Assembly (NCBI GenBank): GCA_018105865.1
Contig: CM030851.1
Coordinates: 11,024,828-11,088,827, forward strand
DNA: 64,000 bases
Reading direction: 5' to 3'
From: Metaphire vulgaris
Lineage: Eukaryota; Annelida; Clitellata; Crassiclitellata; Megascolecidae
Each line of letters starts with the position of its first letter. Position 1 is the stretch's first letter. Below the pieces are notes generated by a model. The model was not told where the DNA came from. It searched no databases and saw only the letters and a list, made by a program, of their open reading frames with translations. A program made the position numbers and the translations under genes. Positions 39,979 through 52,134 of the stretch are shown in pieces.

Positions 39979-40298
39979 CTTTAGTCTTGGGAGGTAGGAA
40001 AAAGAAGGTGAAGCAACAGTAGCTGGAGCAACAGCAGAAGGAGCAGCTCGACAGTTCTTTCCTGTCATACGATATTGTTCGACGAACGGAACCTCGATTC
40101 CCCTTGATAAGCTTTTATAGTCATAGTATATATAGCAACCGCCTGATATTTGATTCACTCTTGTGTCGAATTCAATGCCGACGCAATCTGGCAATCGAAT
40201 GCATAGATCTTTGCACACTTCAGTTGTACGAAACTGAAAGTAGTGCAAACCATTGCTTGAACTGGTGTTGTTGGCAAACAGCCATTTTGTCACACAAT
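39979..40298 (-). pseudogene. Unit 3 exon 6: PAN-d, frame broken before the donor
   Basis: The PAN core is intact (DCVTKWLFANNTSSSNGLHY to NCR, six cysteines). The exon is 320 nt, so the donor CTAAAG|gtattt falls in phase 0 rather than 1, and PAN-e would be read in the wrong frame. The lesion is in the Ala/Ser/Pro-rich tail. Confidence 0.65.
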
Positions 40299-41084
40299 CT
40301 GTAAATAGTATTTGAAAGTACTCAGCTGCGAGTATCTTAACTCGCATGCACTGATTAGATAACGCGTGTCTGCGACATATGTTCGCCAAATAGGTCCCTT
40401 TTCTGAGCCAAATAATTCTCTTAAGCATTTGTGCGAAAAGTATTTGTTATTGATAAATCTCGGTGTGAGAAAGATGACCATTACAAGTCGCTCATACGTG
40501 AACGACATATAGTGCCGTATAAACGTTATTGTACATAAGATATTTCCACAGTGCAATTAAAACACAGCAGCATATCAAAAGCCACTAAATTAGTCTAAAT
40601 ATAACATGGATTGTACGCGTGGCTGTGATTTCTCATATAAAATTGGTAAAATAATTAAATTCTTGACCATTCTGATCAATTATCGTGTGATTTCGACTAC
40701 AACTGACATTGCTTTCAGTCGAATCAAGCTGTGTTTGAATGATGGGCATTGAAAAGATGTAAAAATTCATTATTTCTGGTTTACCGTTCTGACAATACGT
40801 TTTATATTTTAAAGCCGATTGTGTCTCTTTAGAAATGATTAAATTTGAATACCAAAACAAATAATTATTGTTAATAGAAGAGTTACGTTATTACTTGCCT
40901 TTATTTTTCGACGTCACTGCATAAAACAAATGAAGAAATTATTTACAATAGGCCTGTTAATTGTTAACTGCATTTATATTTCAACGTGCTCGAATATTAC
41001 TTCCTTGTGGCTTAAAAATGTCATAATAATTTCTTTAAGACTGAAAATGTATTTTTCTCGGCATTAAATTCAATTGCATCGGGC

Positions 41085-41314
41085 CAGAAATGTCCATGGG
41101 TCAATTTTTTAGAACCCAATCCATCAAATCTCCAACCCAACCCAACCCATGCCGATAATAGGCTTACTTGAACCAACCCAAACCCAAATACATTACAGTT
41201 TCTTAAACCATGACTTTTTTTCCTGACCCAACCCAACCCACCAATAATATGGAAAAGTTTGACCTAACCCAACGCAACCCAACCACGAGTTGACCCAACC
41301 CATGGACATCTCTG
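41085..41314. mobile_element. CCCAACC-rich hAT MITE, exact duplication CATCGGGC
   Basis: Ends CAGAAATGTCCATGGGT and CAGAGATGTCCATGGGT (inverted) bound 230 bp. CATCGGGC flanks both sides (41077-41084 and 41315-41322). Confidence 0.8.
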
Positions 41315-41410
41315 CATCGGGCTTCGCGCAATCGCAATATATAGAAGGACTTCAAAATGAATGCACTATTATTGCATTATAAGATTCAAAAGTAAAGTGT
41401 TAGCACTTAC

Positions 41411-41677
41411 TCGGACGCAGACAAGTTCGGTCAATAATATACTGGACAGCGTCGTGTTGCCGACGGAACGTGTTATTGTTCAACAGGTCTTGAGGCCTTA
41501 GGTGTAACCAACACCCGGCGCTCGCAAACTTTGTGCCTTTAAAATCAGCGGCAACACATCGAGAATCGTCATGGCACATGTTGAGACACGCTTCCAATGT
41601 CTCCGCGCCCTTATAATAGGAGCCGTTGAGCGAATAGAAATTCGGGTATCGAATCCATCGCGGTTCGCAGAGCGACT
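41411..41677 (-). CDS. Unit 3 exon 5: PAN-c module
   Basis: 89 codons from ESLCEPRWIRYPNFYSLNG to IIDRTCLRP; six cysteines. Acceptor gaccag, donor CCGA|gtaagt. Confidence 0.8.
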
Positions 41678-42197
41678 CTGGTCATAAGAATACATGTAAG
41701 ATGCACCGCTTGCATGATTTCTAACTGATGCAGGATAAGTATTTTCAAAGATTAAATCACTTTTCATACAGACTGATATTCGTAGGAATTTATAAAAGGA
41801 TTACTACAGTAGGTATGCATGAAGAAGTATGCTAAAATTAAGAAAAATGATGCCATATGTTCTTTAATAGTCGCTTCATACATATTGGTCGATTGTTTGA
41901 TTTCATTGAACATTACCTCACCCCAATCTAACTACATATAAACATACTTTATATATATATATATATAACATATATATATATATATATTGTATAACAGATA
42001 TATAACTTTTGTATAACAGACTGATTGATAATAAATAGGGCTTTAATTATGCCTGTATGATGTGGTTCGAGCACACAACTTCAGAAATGTTGGTTTCCGT
42101 GAATAGATGCAAAACCTCAAAATAAAGACACACGCGCGCGCACACACACATACATATTCACTGAAGGCGATACTCGTTTGATGGGTTGCATCCCTAC

Positions 42198-42545
42198 CGG
42201 CATCTGATATGGAAAAGAAACGAGGAGCAGGAGGAGGAGGAGGAGGGGGAAGAAGAGAAGTAGGAAGCATAGCAACACCAGCAGCAGTAGTATATTTGCA
42301 TTTCTTTCTTTTGGCTCGATATGGTTCGGCGAATGGAGCCGTGTGAATTTTCTTTGCGGTCTTCTTGTCAAAGTACGCGTAGCAGCCGCCTGATAATTCG
42401 TTAATTCTTGCGTCGAATTCTATGCCGATGCAACCTCGCATGCTGAGACAAAGCTTTTCACACATTTCGGCCGTGCGGTACTGAAAGTAGTGAAGACCAG
42501 CGTTCGAACTGATGTCGTTGTCACCGTGCCATTTTGTCATGCAAT
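42198..42545 (-). CDS. Unit 3 exon 4: PAN-b module
   Basis: 116 codons from DCMTKWHGDNDISSNAGLHY to FSISDA, six cysteines; Pro-run tail (LLPPPPPPPAP). Acceptor ttcag, donor GCCG|gtaggg. Confidence 0.8.
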
Positions 42546-42594
42546 CTGAAGATATAGTTATCGCGTCGATTCAGCCTCGAATAGGTATTACCGC

Positions 42595-42779
42595 CAGTGG
42601 CGGCTCCAGGATTTGGCAAGTGGGAGGCCGTTGGGGTGGCAACTTCTAATCATGGGGGCCAACCATTTGTTGTTATATGTAGCATTAAGTATAGAGTTCC
42701 AACAGGGGACCACTGGGGTGGGGCAGGCATTCAATAGGGGGCGCACGGGCTCCCCCGGCCCCCTGTGTAGCCGCCACTG
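42595..42779. mobile_element. hAT MITE family A, exact duplication ATTACCGC
   Basis: 185 bp, CAGTGGCGGCTCCAG to GTAGCCGCCACTG. ATTACCGC flanks both sides. Same family as 45478-45658 and 62888-63068. Confidence 0.85.
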
Positions 42780-43029
42780 ATTACCGCACTATGAATAGAT
42801 TTATACTGAAGATTTAAGAACTACGGTAGTTTAAGATTAATCACGATCGCTGTACAATGTACATGTCGATGTTCGGTATGGTATTGAAAACAGGGAAATA
42901 TATTTAGGGTTCATTTTAAGTCAACGATCAGATCTCTCGTCGTAAGACATCGATATAAAGTGGAATTCCCTAATGAAGGGGTAGAAAAGCAAATGAACTC
43001 ATCCGTGTTAAATGTTTGCTAAATCAATA

Positions 43030-43469
43030 TTGGTCGTCCATAAAGTACAGTACGTCACGTCACGCTATCTCCGACAGTTTTTGACCAATCGCCTTTCACA
43101 ACCTGTCACAAATCTCGGACACCCTTAATGCATCGTCCATTCAATGCGGATGCAGGTTTTCTATTTAACATATTCGAGTTTCTCGTTCAATTTTCAGCAG
43201 CAAAACAGGCATTCAACTTCCAGCCATGATAAGGAACAGAAATGAGACCAACATTTTAGGTATCGCGGGCAAACAGTGTTGTACCTAAAGAACAATGGAA
43301 AAGTAGAAACGCCCTCTCTCAAACGTTTTTACTATGCCATTATCAGGCATATTTAAGGTTTTATTTATGCTGAATGTATGGCGCCACGGTGGTCCTTAGC
43401 CCCGTCATAACATGTCACACTTTCGTGGACCCATCTCGAGCGTGACGTACATGTATGTTATGGTCGACT
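43030..43469. mobile_element. DNA transposon remnant, GGTCGTCCATAAAGTAC ends
   Basis: The left end ends in GTACGTCACG; the inverted right end reads AGTCGACCATAACATACATGTACGTCACG. About 440 bp, non-coding. Superfamily not assigned. Confidence 0.5.
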
Positions 43470-43835
43470 GCAACGTTTATTTAACTAGAAGCAAGTGATA
43501 GTGCAATAGAGATAGTACAATATTACACAATACTCAGAAAGTAACGAAACTGTGTTATACAATTCATGATATTTATCGAATGGCATATTACTCGATTGCC
43601 TATTCGCCAATTTTGGATAGCCAATTGAATAAATGTACATTATGGTTAATATTTGTCTTGCATTTACGACCGCCGAACCTATTTCGCTCGTTTTATCTCG
43701 ATCTGTGTTGCAACTGAGTGGAAGTAAGGCTATGAATAGCATGGCGCCACAAATTACCAAATTTAATTTCAGCGTAAAGAGGAATTGTTAATGCACTTTT
43801 AAATAGTCAGAGTTTCAATTCATGCAAACTGTTAC

Positions 43836-43853
43836 CTGTGTCGTTTGGCAGAA
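43836..43853 (-). CDS. Unit 3 exon 3: 18-nt microexon (LPNDT)
   Basis: Identical 18 bases to units 1 and 2 with the same splice borders. Confidence 0.7.
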
Positions 43854-44029
43854 CTGCAGAAAAATATAAAAATAGTCATATATTAAAATCATTCTTTATA
43901 CTTATTGTTGTATAATACCAAATACTTTAAAAATACCTGAATGGTGTCATTCTACTCTATATCTCATATGCCTGAATCATGTTTAATCTTACAGTTGCTA
44001 TATGTATTCTTATTTTTAAATACTAGGAC

Positions 44030-44280
44030 CGCTCTTGGTACTCGTTTTTTTTCTGAGTGGCCGCCCCCAAACTCTGGAACTTATATCTTTTAATTGCGTA
44101 CACTGCCAATTCATTACAAATTTTTAGAGCCAAATTAAAACCCATCATTTTCATCTGGCTTGTCCTCCATAGACTGGTACCTGTTTGTCCAGCCGGAAAT
44201 CCTGGATTTTACCTGGATCTTGAATGATTTCGATTTTTTGTTCTATCTGTGCATTATGAAGTGGCGCCATAGAAGTTTAA
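44030..44280 (+). mobile_element. LINE 3' end, CR1/L2-like
   Basis: The plus strand encodes VAAPKLWNLYLLIAYTANSL then FRAKLKPIIF, the 'VAAP.LWN.LP......S...FK..LKT.LF' ending of CR1/L2-type ORF2, plus a 3' UTR ending aagtggcgccatagaagttta. A second copy is at 60300-60545. Confidence 0.7.
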
Positions 44281-44357
44281 GATTAGAATCAATTTGATCA
44301 GAAAACTCCGCCAAGGCAAGCGCTTTCTGCTATATTCAGTGGTTGATGTTCTGTTGA

Positions 44358-44541
44358 GACAGAAATACTGGAAAAGTTGTATGCTGCCATATCTAACCCT
44401 TTTAAAAACGGCTTATAATAATAATGTGATTTTAAGTGGTTTAGGAGGCTAAACCACTTAAAATCACATTATTATTATAAGCCGTTTTTTAAACGGGGTG
44501 AGATATGGCAAAATACAACGTTTGCAGTATTTCATAGGCTT
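44358..44541. repeat. Near-perfect long hairpin (~86-bp arms)
   Basis: 44358-44443 and 44450-44541 are inverted copies with a 6-base loop. The inner 30 bases match the pre-tail sequence of the LINE at 16320-16350. Confidence 0.8.
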
Positions 44542-44687
44542 CATAGCTGATATAGTATCGGGCTCAATAAATAAAATCTGTAGCTTTGATCCAACTTGGA
44601 TATATCATGTGTCCTAACCTTCTTCAAATGTTTAAAACTACATTTATGTTGCGCCTTAATTAGGGTTGAAGCACCAGTTACGCTTAC

Positions 44688-44954
44688 TTGGTTTTAGACA
44701 TATTCGATCAATAATGTATTGGTCCTTTCCAAGAGGCGAACGAAATGTATTGTTTGGCCGCAGGTCTTCCTTCTTTTGGTGTATCCAACATCCAGAACCT
44801 GAAGTCTTTTTGGTTTGAAAATCAACGGCGACACATCGGAGGTCGTCCTGGCAAAAGTTGAGACACGCCTCCATTGAATTCAAACCCATATAGTGTGAGC
44901 CATTGAGTGAGTAGAGATTAGGGTAGCGAATCCATCTTGGCTCGCATGGCGAAT
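44688..44954 (-). CDS. Unit 3 exon 2: PAN-a module
   Basis: 89 codons from DSPCEPRWIRYPNLYSLNG to IIDRICLKP; six cysteines. Acceptor gggcag, donor CCAA|gtaagc. Confidence 0.8.
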
Positions 44955-45477
44955 CTGCCCAAAAATTGCTTGCAACACTTACACGAATAAAACGCTGCAC
45001 TCATAGTCTTAACTAGGTCTTAAGTAATGTAAGATAGTAAGGGTTCTAAGATTTCTGAAAGCGAAATGAACACGGGGAATATCATTTGATATTGTTTAAA
45101 AGCATGATTACCAGTGGGGCCTGCATTTGTGCTTATTCGGAGTTTTCAGTGAAATCCGTTGTGAAATATGATACAATGCGGTCAGGCTACTTAATAATAT
45201 AGTCATCATATGAATGAGCATTTTAAATAAGATCGACTTATGATTGAAACACTACAGTACAAATTATGGTCTACATGGTTGGCTATGGTTTTGGTTATTT
45301 AAAATTACTTATCTTATTATTACTAAATTATTGTTAAATTAATTATTTTTATTAAATTTACTTATCTTATTACTTAATCTATTAATTAATTAAAATTATG
45401 TATGGTTTACATTATTAAACCTTGTATTGACTATTGACTAAACACTACAGTAGATTTATAATTATTTATGCATAGAC

Positions 45478-45658
45478 CAGTGGCGGCTCCAGAATTTGGC
45501 AAGTGGGGAGGCCGTTGGGGTGGCAACTTCTAATCATGGGGCAACCATTTGTTGTTAGGTATGTAGTATTAAATATATGGTCTCAACAGGGGGTTACTGG
45601 GGAGCAGACATTCAATAGGGGCACGGGCCCCTGGGCCTCCCCTGTGGGACCACCACTG
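45478..45658. mobile_element. hAT MITE family A, exact duplication GCATAGAC
   Basis: 181 bp from CAGTGGCGGCTCCAG to GACCACCACTG, flanked by GCATAGAC on both sides. Confidence 0.85.
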
Positions 45659-45733
45659 GCATAGACTAATTATATTTAGCGACATGATGGGATCAGACTA
45701 GAAATAACCTCTATCATGTTTTGATTTACATAC

Positions 45734-45800
45734 CTTCGCCTTCGTAAGCGATTGTTAGCGACATCATAAAACAATTAATTAATGCGAAACTAAAGTCCAT
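45734..45800 (-). CDS. Unit 3 exon 1: signal peptide
   Basis: 22 codons, MDFSFALINCFMMSLTIA then YEGE, donor GAAG|gtatg. Confidence 0.75.
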
Positions 45801-46250
45801 GCTTAATAATGTCATCGCTTCAATTTTTTTCCAATTTAAACGCCTGGCATATAAATCTTGGGAATTATACAACAGCAGTCGAATTCAGTTTTCTTTCAAA
45901 TAGTTGTATTGATCAAAACTTGAAAAGAGTTTCGTCACAGATGTCGAAAATGTGTCGTCATTATGGACTGCTTTCAACCCAGGCCATAATAGATTGACAC
46001 GATTCATAATTATTTTATCTAATAACAATAATTCATTGTTTTTTATTATAATAATTGCTTACGTTGCAATTTTCTTATATAAAGCGTCTAGAAACAGACT
46101 TATTCTAAGTGTTGGTCTGCTTAGAGTGGCTATATAGCGGTGCAATATCGTTTTCTGTTATTCAGATCTAACCTTTTTAATTTCAGACATTAGAAAATAA
46201 TATTATTTCAATCATTTTTTCTATTATCGAGACAATTCATGTAGCGCCGT
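45801..46250 (-). promoter_or_regulatory. Unit 3 upstream block
   Basis: Alignable with the unit 2 block. TGACGAA (45931-45937) and TGACGAC (45954-45960), minus strand, flank TTCGACATCTG as in units 1 and 2. Confidence 0.5.
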
Positions 46251-46821
46251 GGTCGTGACGAATGTCAAAGACAAGTACACCTTAGGAAACGTGACTTGAA
46301 TGTGATGTCAAGCGAGTGATTCTTTTGATTGCGCTCGAATGTAACAATGGAGTTACCTTTCCTAACGTTCTTAGGCAGTGACATCCATAATAAACATTGC
46401 CGCGTAAAGGTGATATATATCGTCGAACTTGTTCGCTTAGGCTAGAGTTGGAATGAGTAGTTGAACACGACCGCTATAGCGGAGCCTGGAACGACTCTCA
46501 TTTCCGGATAGGACAAGAATTTGAAAGATTTTCAAAAACAATATGAAGTATGCTATAACCGAGAGAGTTATAGCATGTCATCTCTCAGTTACGAATTAGC
46601 TTGATTTATTCGTTTTTCTAAGAGTTAGTGGGCAGACTAATCACAACTACAACAGCGCAAAAGTAGTCTACAGTATAGTTAAAATAATATAAGTACTGAT
46701 ATGGCTTCATTAATGCAGTTTGATCTGTTTTTGCCTTTTTATATACCATTTGATATTTGACTCTCTCAGCTTGCCGCGTCCGACTGTCTGAGCAGTATAC
46801 GACTCGATTCCCTGGTATATG

Positions 46822-46852
<31 letters not shown>

Positions 46853-47450
46853 TCTTTTTACTGTCCTTCTGTCTCTCTGTGCCTCTGTCAATCAGGACCT
46901 GTTTTAAGAAGGTTCTAACCTAACTGTTTATCACTGCACTAAACCCAGAAAATTTCTGGACATTCGCGCTAAAACAAGCAAAACAAGGCCGCCCGGAAAA
47001 TTTATAACTGCACAAAGCACAGAAAATTGCATTTTGCCACTGCACATTTTCATTTTATCACTGCACATTTTGTGTATCACTGCACGTTAAAACAGGCCCT
47101 GCTGTCAATGTCTATCTGTCTGCTGTATCTGAAAGCAATGCCTTCGTTCTCATGCCTGGATTACCGTCAGCTCACTGCTGAAACTCTACCATTACTAATT
47201 CTCCCTTGCTCCTTTATCAGAACTGAACTTTGAGCTTTCCATGACTGTTGAACGAAATTTGGTCTGTAAGTCAGTCACTTATATATAGAACACCTCGTCC
47301 ATACAGACTGTATTTAACCAGGGCATTATTGTGTGATCTGACTTCACTGCAATGGTAGCCGATCAGGGAAATGACGTTAGCGAGAATGTAATATTTTATT
47401 TACTAACTGTGCTATCTTTCTAATGAAATATCACGCCGTTTGGTTTGGTA
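46251..47450. other. Intergenic between units 3 and 4
   Basis: No gene seen. An (AT)n-type run lies at about 46811-46851 and a MITE at 46893-47101. Confidence 0.5.
46893..47101. mobile_element. hAT MITE, exact duplication CTGTCAAT
   Basis: Ends CAGGACCTGTTTTAA and CAGGGCCTGTTTTAA (inverted) bound 209 bp with internal CACTGCAC repeats. CTGTCAAT flanks both sides. A half copy may end near 56137. Confidence 0.85.
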
Positions 47451-47473
47451 TATCTGACAAAAGCAGCCATGAA

Positions 47474-47479
47474 TTTAAT
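47474..47479 (-). promoter_or_regulatory. Candidate poly(A) signal ATTAAA, unit 4
   Basis: About 160 bp after the stop, conserved context GAATTAAATTC. Confidence 0.5.
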
Positions 47480-47637
47480 TCGAAAACACACACGAAAGCA
47501 AAATAAAATAGCAGGAGCTCTATACAATAATATTTTACAGCATGATTTCATATATCAATATACAATCAACAGGCTAGAGGAATTTGGGTACACCGTCAAA
47601 AATATAAGCATCGATAATTGTAATAGAATCACGAGAT

Positions 47638-48872
47638 CTATACACTGTACAAAATCATTCCAAAGAACGAAGTGCACAATTCTGAGGCGCTCGAATAGCT
47701 GTAGCTGTCGGCGGCTGCAACGACCTTCAGAACATCGTCTGCGTTCAAGGCTACTATCCCGCCATGCCCTACGCCCCCATCGCTAATTGAAATCTTTGGA
47801 TCGTGGTTTATCGCCATTAACGTCGCTCCGTTACGCTGTAGACTAAAGTGCAGGGGCTTATCTCTTGTGGTTCCGCTGCTGAAGTATACGTAATAGTATC
47901 CGGCCGTTTTGATTCTTACAGTTTTCGTGTTCACGTCGTACAGACCATCTGCATTGTAAGATACGATGTTGAAATGGAACGGGTCCAGTGGCGAGCCCCG
48001 AGTGATCGTTCCGTTGTCGTTTAGAAGGACCCACGCCTGTGAGGCAACGTGTCTGGGTAGGTAGGGAAACGAGGAGAAGGTTATCAGTTGGTAGTTACTG
48101 TAGTCGACGACGCCACGGTGGTTCACATTCAGGACCAGTTTCGTTCCGGCGGGGCAGTCGAAGAGAAACTCGCGCGCAACTGTTGTCGCTCCGCGGTATT
48201 TGCGTCCGTCCCTGGTTAATACGAATGTCGTATTGCGGCCGGTGTCGTCGACAACATCCAATTCAAGCCGCGTAGGATTGAACGAACTCGATCCGGTCGT
48301 AAGGCTGAAGAAGTACAGTCCGCTGCTGGTGCAGGTGTATCCGTTGGTGGCTTCGTCGAAAACTCCCGGCGCAGCGGCTATTGTCGGGACCAGCTGCAGC
48401 GCGTCTCTGCGTCCGAACGGCACCGAGCCGACGGCGTGGACCGTGCGCGAGAGCGCATCGTCGGTCAAGGCGCCCGAAAGGCTGAACACGCTGAGTATCG
48501 TTTCGGAGTCGTTGCTGAATATCGTGCCGATGTCGAGCGATAGTCGCAGGGTCACCGGTCGCGAAAACTGGACTAGTCCGCCCCGGCAAGCGGTATATGG
48601 TCCGTCGTGAAATGACGACCCCCAGGCCAGGCCCATGACGGTTCTGTCTCCCTCCACTAGGGACATCATTACCGACTGACCGGCGACCAGTCCTGCGCAG
48701 ATCTCTGCGAAGTAAGTGCCTCCGGATGACGTAGTGCAGGAGTATCCGACGCCATTGGGCGACGACGACGCATTCAAACTGGAAAGATCGGTGGTGAGTG
48801 GAACGAAACTGGCTGTATGGTTGAATATACCGTTCGGACTCGCCGAGAATACAAACCGATCTTTGGTCAATT
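47638..48872 (-). CDS. Unit 4 last exon: three C1q-like domains
   Basis: 411 codons from ELTKDRFVFSASPNG, open. Domain 2 has FDEATNGYTCTSSGLYFFS; domain 3 has LYDVNTKTVRIKTAGYYYVY; ends SFFGMILYSV. Higher GC than its surroundings and than the unit 2/3/5 exons. Confidence 0.8.
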
Positions 48873-51800
48873 CTACAAAACAGAAATGCACAGATTTTCA
48901 GTCTCATTTAATCGTTGTCTGCCATAAAGAACCATGGGTTTTATTCTATTCACAGTGTTTCGGGAGGGGACAGGTTTGGAGCATATGGTCAACAATTGAG
49001 GTTCTAGTATGACTCTGGCCCCATTGCCTATGAAACCGAAAACCAGGGGCGTAGCGACGGGGGTTATATCGGTATATATATACCCCCACCCAAAAAAATC
49101 AGGCTGCCTTAAAGTTTTTAATGTGCTTTTAAAGATCTTCAACGTTTTTAAAGATTTATACCCCCAAATCATATTATACCCCCAAATCAAATTCCTGGCT
49201 ACGTCCCTGCCGAAAACTACTTTGTCTTATAGCCGTATGGGGCTTCGATGGAACGTCTTGAGCATTCCATCAGTTCCAGCAGAAAAAACGAAGGCAATGA
49301 ACGATTCAGCTTTTAAGATTCAGACCAATTTCAGACAATACAAAAGCATTCATACTTTCTGCCTTAGAAAAACTATAGTAAGGCGCTATTGTTGGTTATA
49401 AAATAGAAAGACTCACTAACCGGGTGGTAGTGTAACGGTAGCATTTTTTGTTGTCGTTATGGCAACGGCAGATTTCTTAGTGAAGTTTGCTGGCATCGTG
49501 GCTGACAATATAGAAGTGGTAACACTGCTTTGAGGAATCTCTAGTAATCCTTTCTCCATAGAAGTCGATAATAATATTTCTTCTATTGGTGTCGATAGTA
49601 GGCCTAATTCTTGTACAGGAGTCGGTAGTAATCTTTCTTTTACAGGTGTCGTTGGTAAAATAGTGGTTGGTGGAAATTCTTGTTCTGCAGAAGTTGGTAT
49701 TAGTATTTCTTCCATACGTGTCCGTGGTAATTCTTCTGTATGATTCCGTAAAAACTCTTGAATAGCCATTTTTATAGGCTTACTATTAATAATCGTTTGC
49801 TGATATTTTACTTTCGTTGTCTCCTTGCGAATAGTCATAGTGATCGGCGGTGTAGTATTTGTATTTGTTCTAGTAGTAGTTGAGGCAGGTATTGTTTCAG
49901 TAGGAGTCTGTGTAGCTATTTTCGTGGTTCTGGGCATCGGAACAAAATTCGTTGTTGTAGGCCTACGTGTACTTATAACCTTTAGGCCTACAGTTGCTGC
50001 TATGGTATTTTTGTTAGTGAATGCAGATGCAGATTTCATCAGTTCATGATCTCTTTTATTAGATCTTGTTGTGTGCCTCTTTTCTCTATCGCTTCCTTTA
50101 GTAGTCACTTCATTTGCAGCTGCATTGGCAGTTGACTTTATAAAAGTTCTAAATGTGAGCGCGTTAGTAGAGGCTTTTGTGATAATAAATGGGGTCGGTT
50201 TTATATTTGGTTTCATAACTATATGCTCATTCCGTTCAGTATTCTTTTTAGACGCTAGAGTAGGACTTCGCTCTATAGATAGCTTCATTTTTCTAGTGTC
50301 TTTACTAGGTTTACGCGTAATTCGTTTTATCGTTGCTCTTGTAACTCTTGGTCTCGTCGGTTTCTTAGTTATTACAGGCGTTGTCATTTTAGCAATTATT
50401 TTAGTAGCTGGTCTTCGAAGTTTATTATTAAACTTTTCAACTGTCGTTTTCTTTGGAACAGCGGTCGTTCTAATGGCAGGATACGAGATTTCCATTTCGG
50501 ATTTAGTTGTCCTAGTTTCAGATGCTTTAGGTATAGGGATGGCATACTTATTAACAGCAGCTTTCAATTTAGGTTTGCGAAGTTTTGTTTTATCAATGAT
50601 AGCAGCTGGAATGAGATATCTTATTTGATTTATATTCATTTTAGGTTTGCGACGTTTTTTATGCATTATGGTAGCTCGGAAGGGATAGTTAATTTCGTTT
50701 GCTTTCATCTTATGTTTGAGAATTTTTATTTTGTGTATTATAGCAGCTGTAACGTGATATCTGAAATGATTTGCATCCATTTTAGGTTTGCGAAGTCTGA
50801 TTCTGTGTATTATAGCAGATGGAAAGAGATATTTTATTTTGGTCATTGTTTTATCTGTCTTTGCCCCTCTCGCAGTTGGAACTTTACCTGCGGTAATTGC
50901 AGGAGTTGCCGGTTCATTAGCTCTATTAAAGGTTAGTTTCTTAGCGGTCATTTTAAAGGCAGGTCTTCGCATTACAAATAGTTTCCTTAATCCAGTGCCT
51001 GTTGTAATCGCAGGTATTTTCGGTTTATTAATTCTATTAAATGTGATTAACCTAGCGGTCATTTTAATAGTAGGTTTTCGTGTTACAAGTAGCTTCGTTT
51101 TTCTAGTAGCTTTCTTAGCTCTAAGTACGACTCGCTTTGTGGCAGTCTTTGGCCTCTTGGGTCTCATTTTAATAGTAGTTGTGCTTATCATCCTATTGGA
51201 ACCTTTGGTAGCTTTTCTAGCTTTATGTGTGACTCGTTTTTTAGTTGTTCTTTTAATTGTACGTGTTGTAGGTTTATTAGTCGTTTGCATCTTAACAGTC
51301 ATTTTAGTACTTGGTCTTCGAATTGTATGTACTTTAACCTTCTTGTCAACTTCTTTAACAGTCGTTTTCTTCGGGACAGCAATCTGTTTAATATTTCTGG
51401 TATTTGTCTGATAGCCTTTGGTTTGTTTCGTAAATGCAGATTTTCTAATAGTGGAAGTCGGCACAGTGTAAGTAGATATTTTAATAGGTGTAGACGCTTT
51501 TCTTCCAATAGATGCCAACGTTGCAAATACTTCTGTACCTTTGATACCTGAAAACATAGAGTCATAAATATTAACGTCGAAAACAAATTTATCTGGTGCT
51601 TACGATAGCCCAAATATTTCGTTGACGATCCTATAATCAACAACGAACGAATACGATTATCATCTCATCACCCAAATAAAATAAAAAAATAAAGGATTGG
51701 TAAAAACATTGATATGGAGTGTGGCGTTGTATGGGGCGGAGACGTGGACAATGAGAAAGGAAGATATAAAACGATTAGAGGCTTTTGAAATGGGGATTTG

Positions 51801-52089
51801 GAGGAAAATGCTAAAAGTAAAACAAAGCATAAGACAAACGAGGAAGTCATGAAGGAGATAGAAGAAGAAAGAAGCCTGATAGATACAATCCGTTGGATAT
51901 CTCCGGCATGACTCTTTACTAAGAACAATAATCGAAGGAAAAAATGGAGGGAAAGAGAGTTGAGGTAGACCGAGAAAGATGATGTTGGAGTGGATGATGA
52001 ATAAAGGATATCAGGAACTCAAAGAAGAAGCAAGCAATCGATCGGAGTGGAGAAACTGGATACCTGGACCTGTCGAGAGACAGAAACAC

Positions 52090-52134
<45 letters not shown>

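Larger units (their letters stand above)
33786..45800 (-). pseudogene. Unit 3: PAN x5 / Thr-rich / C1q x3 gene with three frame breaks
   Basis: Nine exons in the same order: 45734-45800, 44688-44954, 43836-43853, 42198-42545, 41411-41677, 39979-40298, 39106-39360, 36534-38473 and 33786-35019. PAN-d is one base short of phase (320 nt). The Thr-rich exon changes frame at a G-AAAAA-C run near 37332-37336. The C1q exon lacks one A in a run at 34915-34918, giving TGA at 34910. Each break alone would truncate the protein. Signal, PAN-a, microexon, PAN-b and PAN-c are intact. Two breaks are in homopolymers, so read errors are possible. Confidence 0.65.

Noticed and set aside
49416..51557. Histone H1-like or protamine-like identity for the Lys-rich unit 4 exon
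   Set aside because: Composition is similar, but it is a phase-1 exon between a PAN and a C1q exon and shares its start and basic repeats with the Thr-rich exons of the other units.
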